Shown: piece by piece, positions 44,051 through 53,451 of the stretch
Layout of the letters: each line of letters opens with the position of its first letter
How positions within the stretch are numbered: the first letter of the stretch is position 1
Assembly (NCBI GenBank): GCA_963734015.1
Contig: CAVTFG010000024.1
Location: forward strand, 1 to 64,000
Length of the DNA: 64,000 nucleotides
Direction of reading: 5' to 3'
DNA from: JALZKA01 sp963734015
Lineage (GTDB): Bacteria; Actinomycetota; Thermoleophilia; Solirubrobacterales; 70-9
Made by a program: the position numbers and the translations under genes
The notes under the pieces: generated by a model
The model's database searches: none
What the model was told of the DNA's origin: nothing
The model's input: only the letters and a program-made list of their open reading frames with translations

Positions 44051-45631
44051 CTACTCGAGCCCGGCCACGATCGAGTCGCCGGCGCCCGAGACGAAGTCCA
44101 CCAGGGGCGACGGGAAGATCCCGAAGAACACGATCGCGGCCGCGGCGAGGATCGTCAGCCCGATGATCACGGGGCAGCGGATGCCGCCGATGCGGCTCTC
44201 GCCACGGACCACCTGAGTCCCGGCGAAGTCGTCCGTCCCGGCCTCGGGCGAGCCCCCGGCCATCGCCGGCAGCGCCCGGTGTCCGGTCTCGGGAGTCGGG
44301 TCGGCGTGATAGGCGGGCCGCATCCAGACGGCCGCGATCACGCGGAGGTAGTACGCGAGTGAGATCATCGTCCCCACGGCGATCATCACGGCGAGCCACG
44401 TGTAGTCGCCTTCCACCGCCGCCTCGATCAGGTACAGCTTGCCGATGAACCCCGCGGTCCCCGGCAGGCCGGCGAGCCCCAGCATCGCGATCGTCAGCGG
44501 CCAGGCCAATTCGGGCCGCTCGCGCCCGAGCCCCTGGACGGAGCGGATGTCGTCGCCGAAGCCGGTCTCGCGCTCGCGGATCGTGATCACCGCGAACGAG
44601 GCCAGGTTCATGAACGCGTAGGCGGAGAGATAGAAGAACAGCGCCTGCACCCCGGCCGCGTTCGCGGCGACGATCCCGACCAGCATGTAGCCGGCCTGGG
44701 CGACGCTGGAGTACCCCAGCAGCCGCTTCAGCGAGCTCTGGGTGAGCGCACCGACATTGCCGACGATGATCGAGACGGCGGCCAGCGCGGCCAGCGCCGG
44801 CTGCCAGTCGCCGACGGCGGGGCCGAGGGCGATCTCGAAGAAGCGGGCGAAGACCGCGAACGCGGCCGCCTTGGTCGCGACCGCCATGAACGCGGTGACC
44901 GGGGTCGGCGCACCCTGGTACACGTCCGGCGTCCACTGGTGGAACGGCGCGATCGAGATCTTGAACGCCAGGCCCGTCGCCACCAGGGCGATGCCGATCA
45001 GGATCAGCGGGTCCTCGGCGAGGCTCGAGCCGATCCCGTCGCGAATCCCCGCGAAGTCGGTGGAGCCCGAGCCGCCGTAGATGAAAGCCATCCCGTACAG
45101 GAGGGTTGCGGAGCCCAGGGAGCCGATGATCAGGTACTTGAGGCCCGATTCCAGCGACTGCCGGCGCCTGAGCGCCGAACCGCAGAGCACGTAGAGCGGG
45201 ATCGAGAGCAGCTCGAACCCGACGAAGAAGGTGATGAGGTTCTGCGACATCGCCAGCAAGGCCATGCCCAGGACCGACGCGATCAGGAGCGCCTGGAACT
45301 CGCCGTGGCCCGCGGGCCCGGGCGCGTCGTCGGCGGCCTCCTCCCGCCAGCTCAGCGGGATCACGAAGGCGGCGCTCGCGATCGCGATCAGGGTTGCGAC
45401 CAGGCCGAGGTCGTCGACGCGCAGGGCGCCGGCCACCAGGTCCTTGCTCTCGCCGAACTGCCAGATCGCCAGGCCCGCGGCGGCTCCGAGGGTGATGAAG
45501 CTGAGCAACGACACGAGCCGGCGCTGGGCGCGGCCGACCAGGCCCGCGAGCAGGACCACGACCAGGCCCGTGGTCAGCGCGATGATCGGCGAGAGGCCGG
45601 CGTAATCGATGTCCGGTGCGGTGAAGGTCAC
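44051..45631 (-). CDS. nuoN: NADH-quinone oxidoreductase subunit N
   Basis: 526 aa from the GTG at 45631, an antiporter-like proton-pumping membrane subunit. Hallmarks: VGFELLSIPLYVLCGSALRRRQSLESGLKYLIIGSLGSA, FKISIAPFHQWTPDVYQGAPTPVTAFMA, and SSLKRLLGYSSVAQAGYMLVG. About 13-14 helices. In the given sequence the frame of nuoM runs into it without a stop, but the GTG overlaps a TGA of the corrected nuoM frame (GTGA). Confidence 0.92.
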   Translation of the reverse strand: MTFTAPDIDYAGLSPIIALTTGLVVVLLAGLVGRAQRRLVSLLSFITLGAAAGLAIWQFGESKDLVAGALRVDDLGLVATLIAIASAAFVIPLSWREEAADDAPGPAGHGEFQALLIASVLGMALLAMSQNLITFFVGFELLSIPLYVLCGSALRRRQSLESGLKYLIIGSLGSATLLYGMAFIYGGSGSTDFAGIRDGIGSSLAEDPLILIGIALVATGLAFKISIAPFHQWTPDVYQGAPTPVTAFMAVATKAAAFAVFARFFEIALGPAVGDWQPALAALAAVSIIVGNVGALTQSSLKRLLGYSSVAQAGYMLVGIVAANAAGVQALFFYLSAYAFMNLASFAVITIRERETGFGDDIRSVQGLGRERPELAWPLTIAMLGLAGLPGTAGFIGKLYLIEAAVEGDYTWLAVMIAVGTMISLAYYLRVIAAVWMRPAYHADPTPETGHRALPAMAGGSPEAGTDDFAGTQVVRGESRIGGIRCPVIIGLTILAAAAIVFFGIFPSPLVDFVSGAGDSIVAGLE

Positions 45632-47116
45632 GGCGCCACCGACGCCTCGAGCCGGTCGTCGCCTGCCGCCGCAACGGCGCCGACCTTGTCCTGCACCGAC
45701 GACCTCACCCCGCTTGAGGATCGTCCCGGGCGTCAGCGCCAGAATCAGGATGACGCCGACGAGCGGGACGAGGACGAGCGCGTCGGTGAGCCCGATCTCG
45801 CGCGACGATGCTCCTGACGGCAGGGGGTTGTGCATCGCGCGCTGATAGAGGCGCAGCGCGTAGAACGCGGCCATCGCGATCCCGGCCGTGGCGACCACGG
45901 CGAACGCGGTCTTGTCGTCGAAGAGCCCGTTCAGGATGTAGAACTCGCCGATGAAGTTGGCCGAGCCCGGCATCGCCAGGGTCGCCAGCGTCACGATCAG
46001 GAACAGGGCGGCAAGCAGCGGGGCGCGCAGCGCGGCGCCGCCCATCTGCCGCAGGTCCTCGCCGCCGAAGCGCTCGGCGAGCAGGACGATGATCAGGAAC
46101 AGCGGGACAACCACGAGCGCGTGGTTCACCATCTGGAGAATCGCGCCATTCGCCCCGTCGGCGGTGAGCGAGAAGACCCCGAGGGTGATGAACCCGAGCT
46201 GCGCGATCGACGAGTAGCCCACGATCAGCCGCACGTTCGTCTGGGTGAACGCCATGACCGAGCCGTAGAGGACGGAGAGCACGGCGATCACCAGGATCAG
46301 CTCCTGGAACTGGAGGGTTGCGTCGGGGAAGATCGGCAGCACGATCCGCAGGAAGCCATATGCCGCCACCTTCGAGAGCACGCCCGAGAGCAGCGCCAGG
46401 ACGGGGGGCGGGGCGGCGAGATACGCGTCGGGCATCCAGCCGTGCAGCGGGAACGCCGGCATCTTCACCAGGAACGCGGCCGCGAAGAAGCAGAAGATCC
46501 AGTCCTGGCTGCCGTCGGGTAGGACGGTCGCGCGCAGGTCGGCCATCGCGAAGGAGAGCTCGCCCGTCTCGTTCGCGGCCAGGATCGCGGTGGCGATCGC
46601 GCCGACCAGCATCAGAAGCGACCCGACCAGCGTGTAGACCATCATCTTGATCGTTGCCCGCACACGCTCGCCGGTGCCGTACGAGCCGATCAGGAAGAAG
46701 AACGGGACCAGCATCAGGTCGAAGAACAGGACGAACAGCAGCAGGTCCTGGGCGAGGAAGGCGCCGAGCGTCGCGAACTCGCCCACGCCCAGCATCAGGA
46801 AGTAGTTCTTCGGGCGGTCCGGCATCCGGAACGCGGACCAGGTGAAGCTCGCGGCCCAGAGGAGCGCGGTCATGACGACGAGGAACAGGCTGATCCCGTC
46901 GACGCCAAGCTGGTAGCGCACGCCGAGCTCCGGGATCCAGCTCTCGTCGACCACGTGCTGGAGACCGGGCAGGCCCGAGTCGAAATCGAGGACCAGCGCC
47001 AGCGCCAGCGCCAGCGTCCCCAGTGAGCCCACGACCGACAACGGTCCGGCGAAGCGCCGGGGGGCGAGAGCGACGAGCACCGCGACCGCGAGCGGGAGCC
47101 AGAGGAGCGCGTTCAA
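45628..47116 (-). CDS. nuoM: NADH-quinone oxidoreductase subunit M, with a one-base shift near its end
   Basis: About 495 aa. TTG start at 47116. Typical: YQLGVDGISLFLVVMTALLW, FFDLMLVPFFFLIG, KMPAFPLHGWMPDAYLAAPPPVLALLSGVLSKVAAYG and LRLIVGYSSIAQLGF. As given, the frame continues into nuoN as one 1021-aa ORF. If one base is removed from the run at 45708-45711, the C-terminus becomes RSSVQDKVGAVAAAGDDRL...ASVAP and ends at a TGA that overlaps the nuoN GTG. That arrangement is normal, so the fusion is probably artificial. Confidence 0.85.
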
Positions 47117-47123
47117 CGCTCAT

Positions 47124-49130
47124 CTAATTACTCACCACCAGGAAATACAAGGCGAGCGCAGCGAAGCCGCCGAGGACGAGCAGTGCGTAGGCGCGGATGA
47201 AGCCGGACTGCGCGCCGCGGACCAGGAGCCCGAGTTCGCGGACCGCTCCCGTCGTCGCGCCGACGATGCCGTCCACGAGGACCCGTTCGACGACATCGTT
47301 CGCGAAGCGCCCGACGCGGATCACCGGGCGGTAGACGAGCGCGTCGATCAGCTCGTCGAAGTACCACTTGTGCTTGAGGAAGTCGTGGACGGGCTGCATG
47401 CTCGAGCGCAGGCGCGCCGTGAGCCCGGGGTTGCGGACGTAGCAGACGTAGGCCAGCGTGATCCCCGCGATCGAGATCAGGCCGCCGATGAGCAGACCGA
47501 TGTACGACGCCTCGGTGGAGGGATGGATGTGGAACAGCGGCGCGTCCTCGAACGTCCCCTCGAGGAAGCGGCCCAGCGCGTCCGTGACGCCCGGGATCTG
47601 GATGACGCCCGCGAAGAGCGCGAGGAAGCCGAGGACGCCCATCGCGATCCGCATCGGCAGCTCGCGCTCGGCGATGTGGTGCTCGGCGCCCGGGTAACCG
47701 ACCTCGGTGTCCTCCTTCTCGCCGGTCGCGGGGTTCTCCGGTTCGCCGTGGGCGAGATGGCCCTGCTCGAGCTCGCGAGCCTCCTCGCAGGGATCGCCCG
47801 TGACCACTCTGAACCCGATCCGGAACGCGTAGAAGGCGGTCAGGAACGCGCCGAAGTAGCCGCCGATGGTGAAGATCAAGTACATGCCGCCGCGGTCGGC
47901 GGCGAACGCGAGGATCTCGTCCTTCGAGAAGAAGCCCGACGTCCCCGGGAACCCGGCCAGGGCGAGCGCGCCGATGATCAGGAGCAGTGACGTGAACGGC
48001 AACGCGCGCCGGAAGCCGGACATCCGGTCGATGTCCTGGTTGTTGGCCATCGCGGCGATGACCGAGCCGGCGGCCATGAAGAGGAGCGCCTTGAAGAAGG
48101 CGTGGGTCATCAGGTGGAAGATCCCGGCGGTGTAGGCGCCGATCGAGACCCCGACGATCATGTAGCCGATCTGGCTCATGGTCGAGTAGGCGATGATCCG
48201 CTTCAGGTCGGTGACGACGAGCGCGATCGTCGCCGCCACCAGCAGCGTTGCGAGGCCGACGAACGCCGCGATGTCCGCCGCGGTCGGCGCCAGGTCGTAC
48301 AGGGGCCACATGCGGGCGATCAGGTAGACGCCGGCGGTGACCATCGTCGCGGCGTGGATCAGGGCGGAGACGGGCGTCGGGCCCTCCATCGCGTCGGGCA
48401 GCCAGGTGTGGAGCGGCAGCTGGGCCGACTTCGCGACCGCGCCGACCAGGAGCAGCAGGCAGATCGCGACGATCGTGCCGTCGTTCGGCGCGAAGTGCCC
48501 ACCGGCGGTCTCGAAGACGTCCAGGTAGTCGAAGGTCCCCAGCTCGCGGAAGATCAGGAACGCGGCAAGCACGAGGCCGACGTCGCCGATCACGTTGATC
48601 ACGAACGCCTTCATGCCGGCCTTCGTGGCCGTCCCGCGCCGGTACCAGAACGAGATCAGGGCGTACGAGGCGAAGCCCACGAACGCCCAGCCGACGATCA
48701 GCAGCACGAAGTTGGCTGCCAGCACCAGCAGCAGCATCGAGAACACGAAGAAGTTGAGGTAGCTGAAGAACCGCGTGTAGCCGCGGTCCGACCCCATGTA
48801 CGCGACCGAGTAGAGGTGGATCAGCGTCGAGACGCCGCTCACCACGAGGCACATCACCACCGCCAGCGGGTCGACCAGGATGTTGACGTCGATGTCGAGC
48901 CCGATCGAGGACGCGTAGTCGTAAAGCGTGGACGTCACCTGGCGGTCGTCGGTCGGGCGGTCCAGCATCGCGACGAACGCCCCGACCGAGCACACGAACG
49001 CGGCGGCGATCGCGGCCGTGCCGATCCAACCCGCAAGCCGGCCGGGCCAGAAGCGCCAGCCGAGGGCGAGCACGATCGACCCCGCGAGCGGGAAGAACAG
49101 GATGAGCCAGCCGAAGTCGGTTGGGTTCAT
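47124..49130 (-). CDS. nuoL: NADH-quinone oxidoreductase subunit L
   Basis: 668 aa, ATG overlapping the nuoK stop by 4 nt. Antiporter-like subunit with the lateral C-terminal helix. Key motifs: FSYLNFFVFSMLLLVLAANF, KSAQLPLHTWLPDAMEGPTPVSALIHAATMVTAGVYLI, DLKRIIAYSTMSQIGYMIVG, and HAFFKALLFMAAGSVI. The insert near residues 430-460 is charged (GEPENPATGEKEDTEVGYPG). Gap of 7 nt to nuoM. Confidence 0.94.
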   Translation of the reverse strand: MNPTDFGWLILFFPLAGSIVLALGWRFWPGRLAGWIGTAAIAAAFVCSVGAFVAMLDRPTDDRQVTSTLYDYASSIGLDIDVNILVDPLAVVMCLVVSGVSTLIHLYSVAYMGSDRGYTRFFSYLNFFVFSMLLLVLAANFVLLIVGWAFVGFASYALISFWYRRGTATKAGMKAFVINVIGDVGLVLAAFLIFRELGTFDYLDVFETAGGHFAPNDGTIVAICLLLLVGAVAKSAQLPLHTWLPDAMEGPTPVSALIHAATMVTAGVYLIARMWPLYDLAPTAADIAAFVGLATLLVAATIALVVTDLKRIIAYSTMSQIGYMIVGVSIGAYTAGIFHLMTHAFFKALLFMAAGSVIAAMANNQDIDRMSGFRRALPFTSLLLIIGALALAGFPGTSGFFSKDEILAFAADRGGMYLIFTIGGYFGAFLTAFYAFRIGFRVVTGDPCEEARELEQGHLAHGEPENPATGEKEDTEVGYPGAEHHIAERELPMRIAMGVLGFLALFAGVIQIPGVTDALGRFLEGTFEDAPLFHIHPSTEASYIGLLIGGLISIAGITLAYVCYVRNPGLTARLRSSMQPVHDFLKHKWYFDELIDALVYRPVIRVGRFANDVVERVLVDGIVGATTGAVRELGLLVRGAQSGFIRAYALLVLGGFAALALYFLVVSN

Positions 49131-49426
49131 CCCCTGAGGCCCCGCATCTCATCCACGTTGAGCGGCAGGCGCCGGCGGAACATCGCGACGATCAAACCGA
49201 GGCCGACGACCACCTCACAGGCCGCCACGACCATCACCACGAGCGCGAAGATGTGGCCGTCCTGGTTGCCGATCGAGCGCGAGAAGGCCAGCAGGGCGAG
49301 GTTGCCGGCGTTCAGCATCAGCTCCAGGCAGAGCAGGATCACCAGTGGGCTGCGCCTCAGCAGGACGCCGGCCGCGCCGGTCGCGAAGAGCAGCGCCGAG
49401 AGGACGAGGTACCACTCAACGGCCAC
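49127..49426 (-). CDS. nuoK: NADH-quinone oxidoreductase subunit K
   Basis: 99 aa from a GTG at 49426. Three helices with the conserved glutamates (LCLELMLNAGNL, VVMVVAACEVVVGLGLIV). It overlaps nuoJ by 11 nt and nuoL by 4. Confidence 0.94.
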   Translation of the reverse strand: MAVEWYLVLSALLFATGAAGVLLRRSPLVILLCLELMLNAGNLALLAFSRSIGNQDGHIFALVVMVVAACEVVVGLGLIVAMFRRRLPLNVDEMRGLRG

Positions 49427-49961
49427 CGCCGGCCTCCTCGACCACGATCGGCGGCTCCTGCTTGCGGCGGGCGGCCAGGACGACGGCCCCGACCGCGGCG
49501 ATCAGCAGCAGGATCGACGCGGCCTCGAACGCGATCAGGAAGCGTTCCAGCATCAGCTCGCCGATCGCGGCGGGCGAGCCGAAGCCGGCCGCGATCGTCG
49601 GGCCCTCGCTGCTGATCGCCTTCAGCCCGGTGCCGAGGATCGCGATCGAGAGCTCGATGAAGAGCGCCCCGGCCAGCACCGGCGCCAGGAAGCGCTGGCC
49701 CGCGATCGGCTCCCAAATCGGCTCTTCGATGCCGCCCACGTACGCGGCGACGAACACGTAGAGCACCATGACCGCGCCCGCGTAGACGACCACCTGCGCG
49801 GCAGCCACGAACTCGGCGTGCAGCAGAAGGAACAGGCCGGCCAGTGCCACCAGGTGCACCACGAGCGCGAGCACGCTGTAGAAGGGGTTGCGGAGCGCGA
49901 TCACGGCGATCGCGCCGCCCAGGGCACCGATCGCTCCCGCGAAGAAGGCAACCTCCTCCAT
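49416..49961 (-). CDS. nuoJ: NADH-quinone oxidoreductase subunit J
   Basis: 181 aa, five helices. RNPFYSVLALVVHLVALAGLFLLLHAEFVAAAQVVVYAGAVMVLYVF is the family core. First gene of a second nuo transcription unit (nuoJKLMN). A promoter hexamer lies 8 nt upstream and the operon is separated from nuoI by lipid genes. Confidence 0.93.
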   Translation of the reverse strand: MEEVAFFAGAIGALGGAIAVIALRNPFYSVLALVVHLVALAGLFLLLHAEFVAAAQVVVYAGAVMVLYVFVAAYVGGIEEPIWEPIAGQRFLAPVLAGALFIELSIAILGTGLKAISSEGPTIAAGFGSPAAIGELMLERFLIAFEAASILLLIAAVGAVVLAARRKQEPPIVVEEAGGGR

Positions 49962-49969
49962 CGCGGCGC

Positions 49970-49975
49970 ATCCTA
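49970..49975 (-). promoter_or_regulatory. -10 hexamer TAGGAT, leaderless nuoJ start
   Basis: TAGGAT on the minus strand is followed by 8 nt and the ATG at 49961. It provides a promoter for nuoJKLMN. Confidence 0.55.
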
Positions 49976-50046
49976 TTCGCGGCGCACGCCCCGCCGAGGG
50001 TCGCCTTTCGAGCCAATTCGCACGAGGGGCCAGGCAGCCCAGGCGG

Positions 50047-50958
50047 TCAGCGAGCCAGCTCCTCGATCGCGTTTGCGACCACGTCAGGGCACTCGATCTG
50101 CGGCGTGTGACCGATCCCCTCGAGCATCTCGATCCGGGCGTGGGGAAGAAGGGTCGCCAGGTCGTCCGCCCCGGCCGGGATGCAGAGCCGGTCGCGGTCG
50201 CCCCACAGGACCGTCACGGGCGCCTTGATCCGCTCGGGGTCGAACGGGTCCTCGAGGTTCGGACGGACGCGCTTCGCGTAGTCGATCCGTGTGCGGATCA
50301 CGGCCCGGTCGGCGGTGAACCGCGTGAACCGGTCGACCACCGCCTGGTCCACGCCGGCGGGATCGCCGAACGCCAGGCGGCGGTAGAGGCCGCCCGCGAC
50401 CGACCGCACCACGCCCTCGGGCACCGGAGCAGGCAGCGAGATCAGCTGCGAGACGGCTGGGATCCGGTCGACCGTGAAGAACAGCGGCGCCATCCTGATC
50501 CCCGCGGGGCCGATCGCGACGACGCCCGCGATCGGCAGCTCAGAATGCTGCGCCAGCCGTAGGGCAGTCCAGCCGCCCAGCGAATTCCCGACGAGCACGA
50601 CCGGCTTGCCCGACCGCTCGGCCGCCCGGATCACCGCGCGGGCGCCGAAGTCGACGAGCTCGTCCAGCACCTCACGGGCGGGGTCGAGCGGCGGCGCCAC
50701 GCCGAAGCCCGGCTGGTCGTAGGCGATCGCCGCGATGTCCCTCGCCGCAAGCAGGTCCAGCACCTCGAGCCAAGTGTCCGAGTTGTCCATCCAGCCGTGG
50801 AGGAGCACGGCGGAGGCCCCGTCGCCGTGCGACCAGGCTGCCCGGGTCTCGATCCCGCCGACCGTCACCCGGCGCCGGCGAAGCCGATTGATCGGCTCAG
50901 GCGGGTCCACCTCGCGACGCGGGCCGTCGCGATCCCCGAGGCGGATGGCCGGGCTCAT
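50047..50958 (-). CDS. Alpha/beta hydrolase
   Basis: 303 aa. AVLLHGWMDNSDTW (oxyanion His-Gly), GNSLGG (Ser), GDRDRLCI (Asp), and GIGHTPQIE (His) are intact. N-terminus is charged and could be trimmed. Last gene of the thiolase > dehydrogenase > hydrolase unit, 10 nt after the dehydrogenase. Likely acts on an ester or thioester; substrate unknown. Confidence 0.85.
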   Translation of the reverse strand: MSPAIRLGDRDGPRREVDPPEPINRLRRRRVTVGGIETRAAWSHGDGASAVLLHGWMDNSDTWLEVLDLLAARDIAAIAYDQPGFGVAPPLDPAREVLDELVDFGARAVIRAAERSGKPVVLVGNSLGGWTALRLAQHSELPIAGVVAIGPAGIRMAPLFFTVDRIPAVSQLISLPAPVPEGVVRSVAGGLYRRLAFGDPAGVDQAVVDRFTRFTADRAVIRTRIDYAKRVRPNLEDPFDPERIKAPVTVLWGDRDRLCIPAGADDLATLLPHARIEMLEGIGHTPQIECPDVVANAIEELAR

Positions 50959-50968
50959 GCGCCAAGTT

Positions 50969-52129
50969 CTACAGCCCGTACGTCTTGGCGACGATCTCGC
51001 GCTGGATCTCGCTGGTGCCGCCGTAGATGGACATGACGAGCGTCGAGCGCACGTGGCGCTCCATGTCGTACTCGGACGCGTAGCCGTAGCCGCCCATCAT
51101 CTGCATCCCCTCGAGCGCGGTCTTCTTCGCGACCTCGGTGGCCTTGAGCTTCGCCATCGACGCCTCGCGCGGCAACATCTTGCCGGGGTCGGCGTCCACC
51201 TTCCGCGCGACGTCGTAGACAAGGAGCCTGGTGCACTCCAGCTCGGTGGCGAGGTCGGAGATCCGGTGCTTGAGCGTTTGGAACGACCCGATCGGCCTGC
51301 CGAACTGCTTGCGCTCCTTGATGTAGGCGAGCACGTCGTCGAACGCCCGCTCGGCGAGCCCGAGCGCGCTGGCAGCCAGGATCAGGCGCTCGACGTTGAG
51401 GCCGGCCATCAGCTGCATCCAGCCGCCGTCGACCTGACCCAGCACCCGGTCCTCCGGCACGTAGCAGTCGGTCAGGAAGACGTCGTTGACCTCCTTGCCG
51501 CCCATCGTCTGGATCCCGCGGATCTCCATCCCCTCGGCGTCGGTGGGAACTGAGAGCATCGTCAGCCCGTCGTGCTTGGAGCCCGACGAGTCCGATCGCG
51601 CGATGACCAGGATGTGGTCGGCGATGTGGGCGGCCGAGATCCAGGTTTTCTGGCCGTTCAGGACGAAGCCGCCGTTCTGGCGCTCGGCCCTGCAGGAGAG
51701 GTTGCCGACGTCGGAGCCCGCCTCGGGCTCGGACATGGCGATGGCCTCAACGCGGCCCCTGGTGATGCCTCCGAGGATCTCCTGCTTCTGCTCCTCGTCG
51801 CCGAACCGCTCGTAGGCGCCTGCGACGATCAGGCTGACGCCGTACCCGGCAATCGGGACCAGGCCGCGCAACGTCTCCTCGAGGAAGATGCACGCGTCCA
51901 CCATCCCGCCGCCGGAGCCGCCGTACTCCTCGTCGATCGAGACGCCGAGCCAGCCGAGGCCGGCGAGCTTCTCGTAGATCTCCTGGTTGTGGAACTCGGT
52001 GTAGCCCTGGGTCAGCCGCTCGCGCTGCTCGGACGTGCCGCACTCGCGCTGCGCGAAGTCGCGGATCGCCTCCGCGAAGTCGCGCTGCTCGTCGGTGAAG
52101 CCGGACGTGGTCTCGGTCGCCGTCGTCAT
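50969..52129 (-). CDS. Acyl-CoA dehydrogenase
   Basis: 386 aa. ACAD signatures AIAMSEPEAGSDVGNLSC and QFGRPIGSFQTLKHRISD, with MMGGYGYASEYDMERHVRSTLVMSIYGGTSEIQREI. The catalytic Glu region reads IYGGTSEIQ. Overlaps the thiolase stop by 1 nt (TGATG). It would introduce a double bond into an acyl-CoA; cofactor FAD, electron acceptor ETF. The chain (or sterol side-chain) specificity is unknown. Confidence 0.93.
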   Translation of the reverse strand: MTTATETTSGFTDEQRDFAEAIRDFAQRECGTSEQRERLTQGYTEFHNQEIYEKLAGLGWLGVSIDEEYGGSGGGMVDACIFLEETLRGLVPIAGYGVSLIVAGAYERFGDEEQKQEILGGITRGRVEAIAMSEPEAGSDVGNLSCRAERQNGGFVLNGQKTWISAAHIADHILVIARSDSSGSKHDGLTMLSVPTDAEGMEIRGIQTMGGKEVNDVFLTDCYVPEDRVLGQVDGGWMQLMAGLNVERLILAASALGLAERAFDDVLAYIKERKQFGRPIGSFQTLKHRISDLATELECTRLLVYDVARKVDADPGKMLPREASMAKLKATEVAKKTALEGMQMMGGYGYASEYDMERHVRSTLVMSIYGGTSEIQREIVAKTYGL

Positions 52130-53343
52130 CAGGCTGCCGCGGGCTTGTAAATGGACACCACTGCCGCGCCGCCCAGCCCGATGTTGTGCTGGAGGGCGAC
52201 CCCGGCGCCTGAGACCTGGCGGGCGTCAGCCTTGCCGCGGAGCTGCCAGGTGAGCTCGGAGCACTGCGCGAGGCCGGTCGCGCCCAGCGGGTGGCCCTTC
52301 GAGATCAGGCCGCCCGACGGGTTCACCACGGGCCCGTCGCCGCCGTACGTGGTGGCCTCGGACTCGACCAGCTTGTGGGCCTCGCCCTCGTCGGCGAGGC
52401 CGAGTGCCTCGTAGGTGATCAGCTCGTTGGCGCTGAAGCAGTCGTGCAGCTCGACCACGTCCACCTCGTCCGCGGAGACCTCGGCTTCCTCGTAGGCCTG
52501 GCGCGCGGCCTCCTTCGACATGTCGTAGCCGACGATCCTGATGCAGTCGGTGTCGTCGGCGAAGGTCGAGGAGAGGTCGGTCACCATCGACTGGCCGGCG
52601 ATCTCGACCGCCTGCTCCCACAGGCCGTGCGCGTCCACGTAGCTCTCGGAGGCGACGATCGCGCAGGCGGCGCCGTCGGAGGTCGGCGAGCACTGGAGCT
52701 TGGTCAGCGGGTCGTGGATCATCCGCGCGTCCTTGATCTCGTCGATCGAGTACTCGTCCTGGAACTGCGCGTAGGGATTGTTGACCGAGTGCTTGTGGTT
52801 CTTCCACCCGATCCAGGCGTAGTGGTCGGGCTCGGAGCCGTACTTCTGCATGTGATCGCGCCCCGCGTTGCCGAACATCTGCGGCGCGAACGGCGATTCC
52901 TCGGGCGAGCGCAGCTCGAACATGCGGGTCATGTGCTTGTCGAGGGCCGGGGTGCGGTCCGTGTACTTCATCCCGAGCGAGCCCTTCTCCATCTTCTCGA
53001 AGCCCACGGCGAGGGCGCAGTCGGCGAGGCCGCCCTTGACGGCCTGCCGCGCCAGGAAGAGGGCGGAAGAGCCGGTCGAGCAGTTGTTGTTGACGTTGAC
53101 GACCGGGATGCCGGTGAGGCCGAGCTGGTAGACGGCCCGCTGGCCGTAGGTGGAGTCGCCGTAGCAATAGCCCGCGTAGGCCTGCTCGACGTCGTCGTAG
53201 GAGACGCCCGCGTCGGCGAGGGCCTTCTCGCCGGCCTCGGTGGCCCACTCCGGGTAGTCGCCCTCCTTCGTCCCGGGCTTCGAGAACTTGGTCATGCCGA
53301 CGCCGATCACGAAGGTGCGGTTGCCCTTGCCGTTCTTGGTCAT
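52129..53343 (-). CDS. SCP-x/lipid-transfer-type thiolase
   Basis: 404 aa. Thiolase fold with VNNNCSTGSSAL (nucleophile Cys), HDCFSANELITYEALGL, GGLISKGHPLGATGLAQ and GVALQHNIGLGGA. These sequence forms match the SCP-2 thiolase branch rather than the canonical thiolases; in known actinobacteria such proteins act in sterol or branched side-chain degradation, so this is a family-level hint. First gene of a three-gene operon and divergent from the hydratase gene. Confidence 0.9.
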   Translation of the reverse strand: MTKNGKGNRTFVIGVGMTKFSKPGTKEGDYPEWATEAGEKALADAGVSYDDVEQAYAGYCYGDSTYGQRAVYQLGLTGIPVVNVNNNCSTGSSALFLARQAVKGGLADCALAVGFEKMEKGSLGMKYTDRTPALDKHMTRMFELRSPEESPFAPQMFGNAGRDHMQKYGSEPDHYAWIGWKNHKHSVNNPYAQFQDEYSIDEIKDARMIHDPLTKLQCSPTSDGAACAIVASESYVDAHGLWEQAVEIAGQSMVTDLSSTFADDTDCIRIVGYDMSKEAARQAYEEAEVSADEVDVVELHDCFSANELITYEALGLADEGEAHKLVESEATTYGGDGPVVNPSGGLISKGHPLGATGLAQCSELTWQLRGKADARQVSGAGVALQHNIGLGGAAVVSIYKPAAA

Positions 53344-53391
53344 CTGGTTCCGGGCCTTTCTTGGAGGTTTCCGAGAGTCTCACCGAAAGAT

Positions 53392-53409
53392 ACAGAACGA
53401 CTGTTCTGT
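53392..53409. promoter_or_regulatory. Candidate TetR operator: ACAGAAC-N4-GTTCTGT
   Basis: A perfect 7-bp palindrome with a 4-nt spacer lies between divergent thiolase and hydratase genes. The -10 for the hydratase gene (TACTCT, 53414) and a -10 for the thiolase (TATCTT, 53392-53387 minus) both flank it, so a bound repressor would block both directions. A TetR gene is in the hydratase operon. Confidence 0.65.
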
Positions 53410-53413
53410 TTGT

Positions 53414-53419
53414 TACTCT
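53414..53419 (+). promoter_or_regulatory. -10 hexamer TACTCT for the MaoC-like/TetR operon
   Basis: TACTCT lies 32 nt before the TTG at 53452, with GAAGGGA between as ribosome binding site. This gene is therefore not leaderless. Confidence 0.5.
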
Positions 53420-53451
53420 CGCGGCCCGACACACCGATCGAAGGGATCGCA

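Noticed and set aside
44051..47116. Bifunctional NuoM-NuoN protein as a new fusion
   Set aside because: One-base correction at 45708-45711 restores normal stop/start overlap; the junction peptide is not protein-like.
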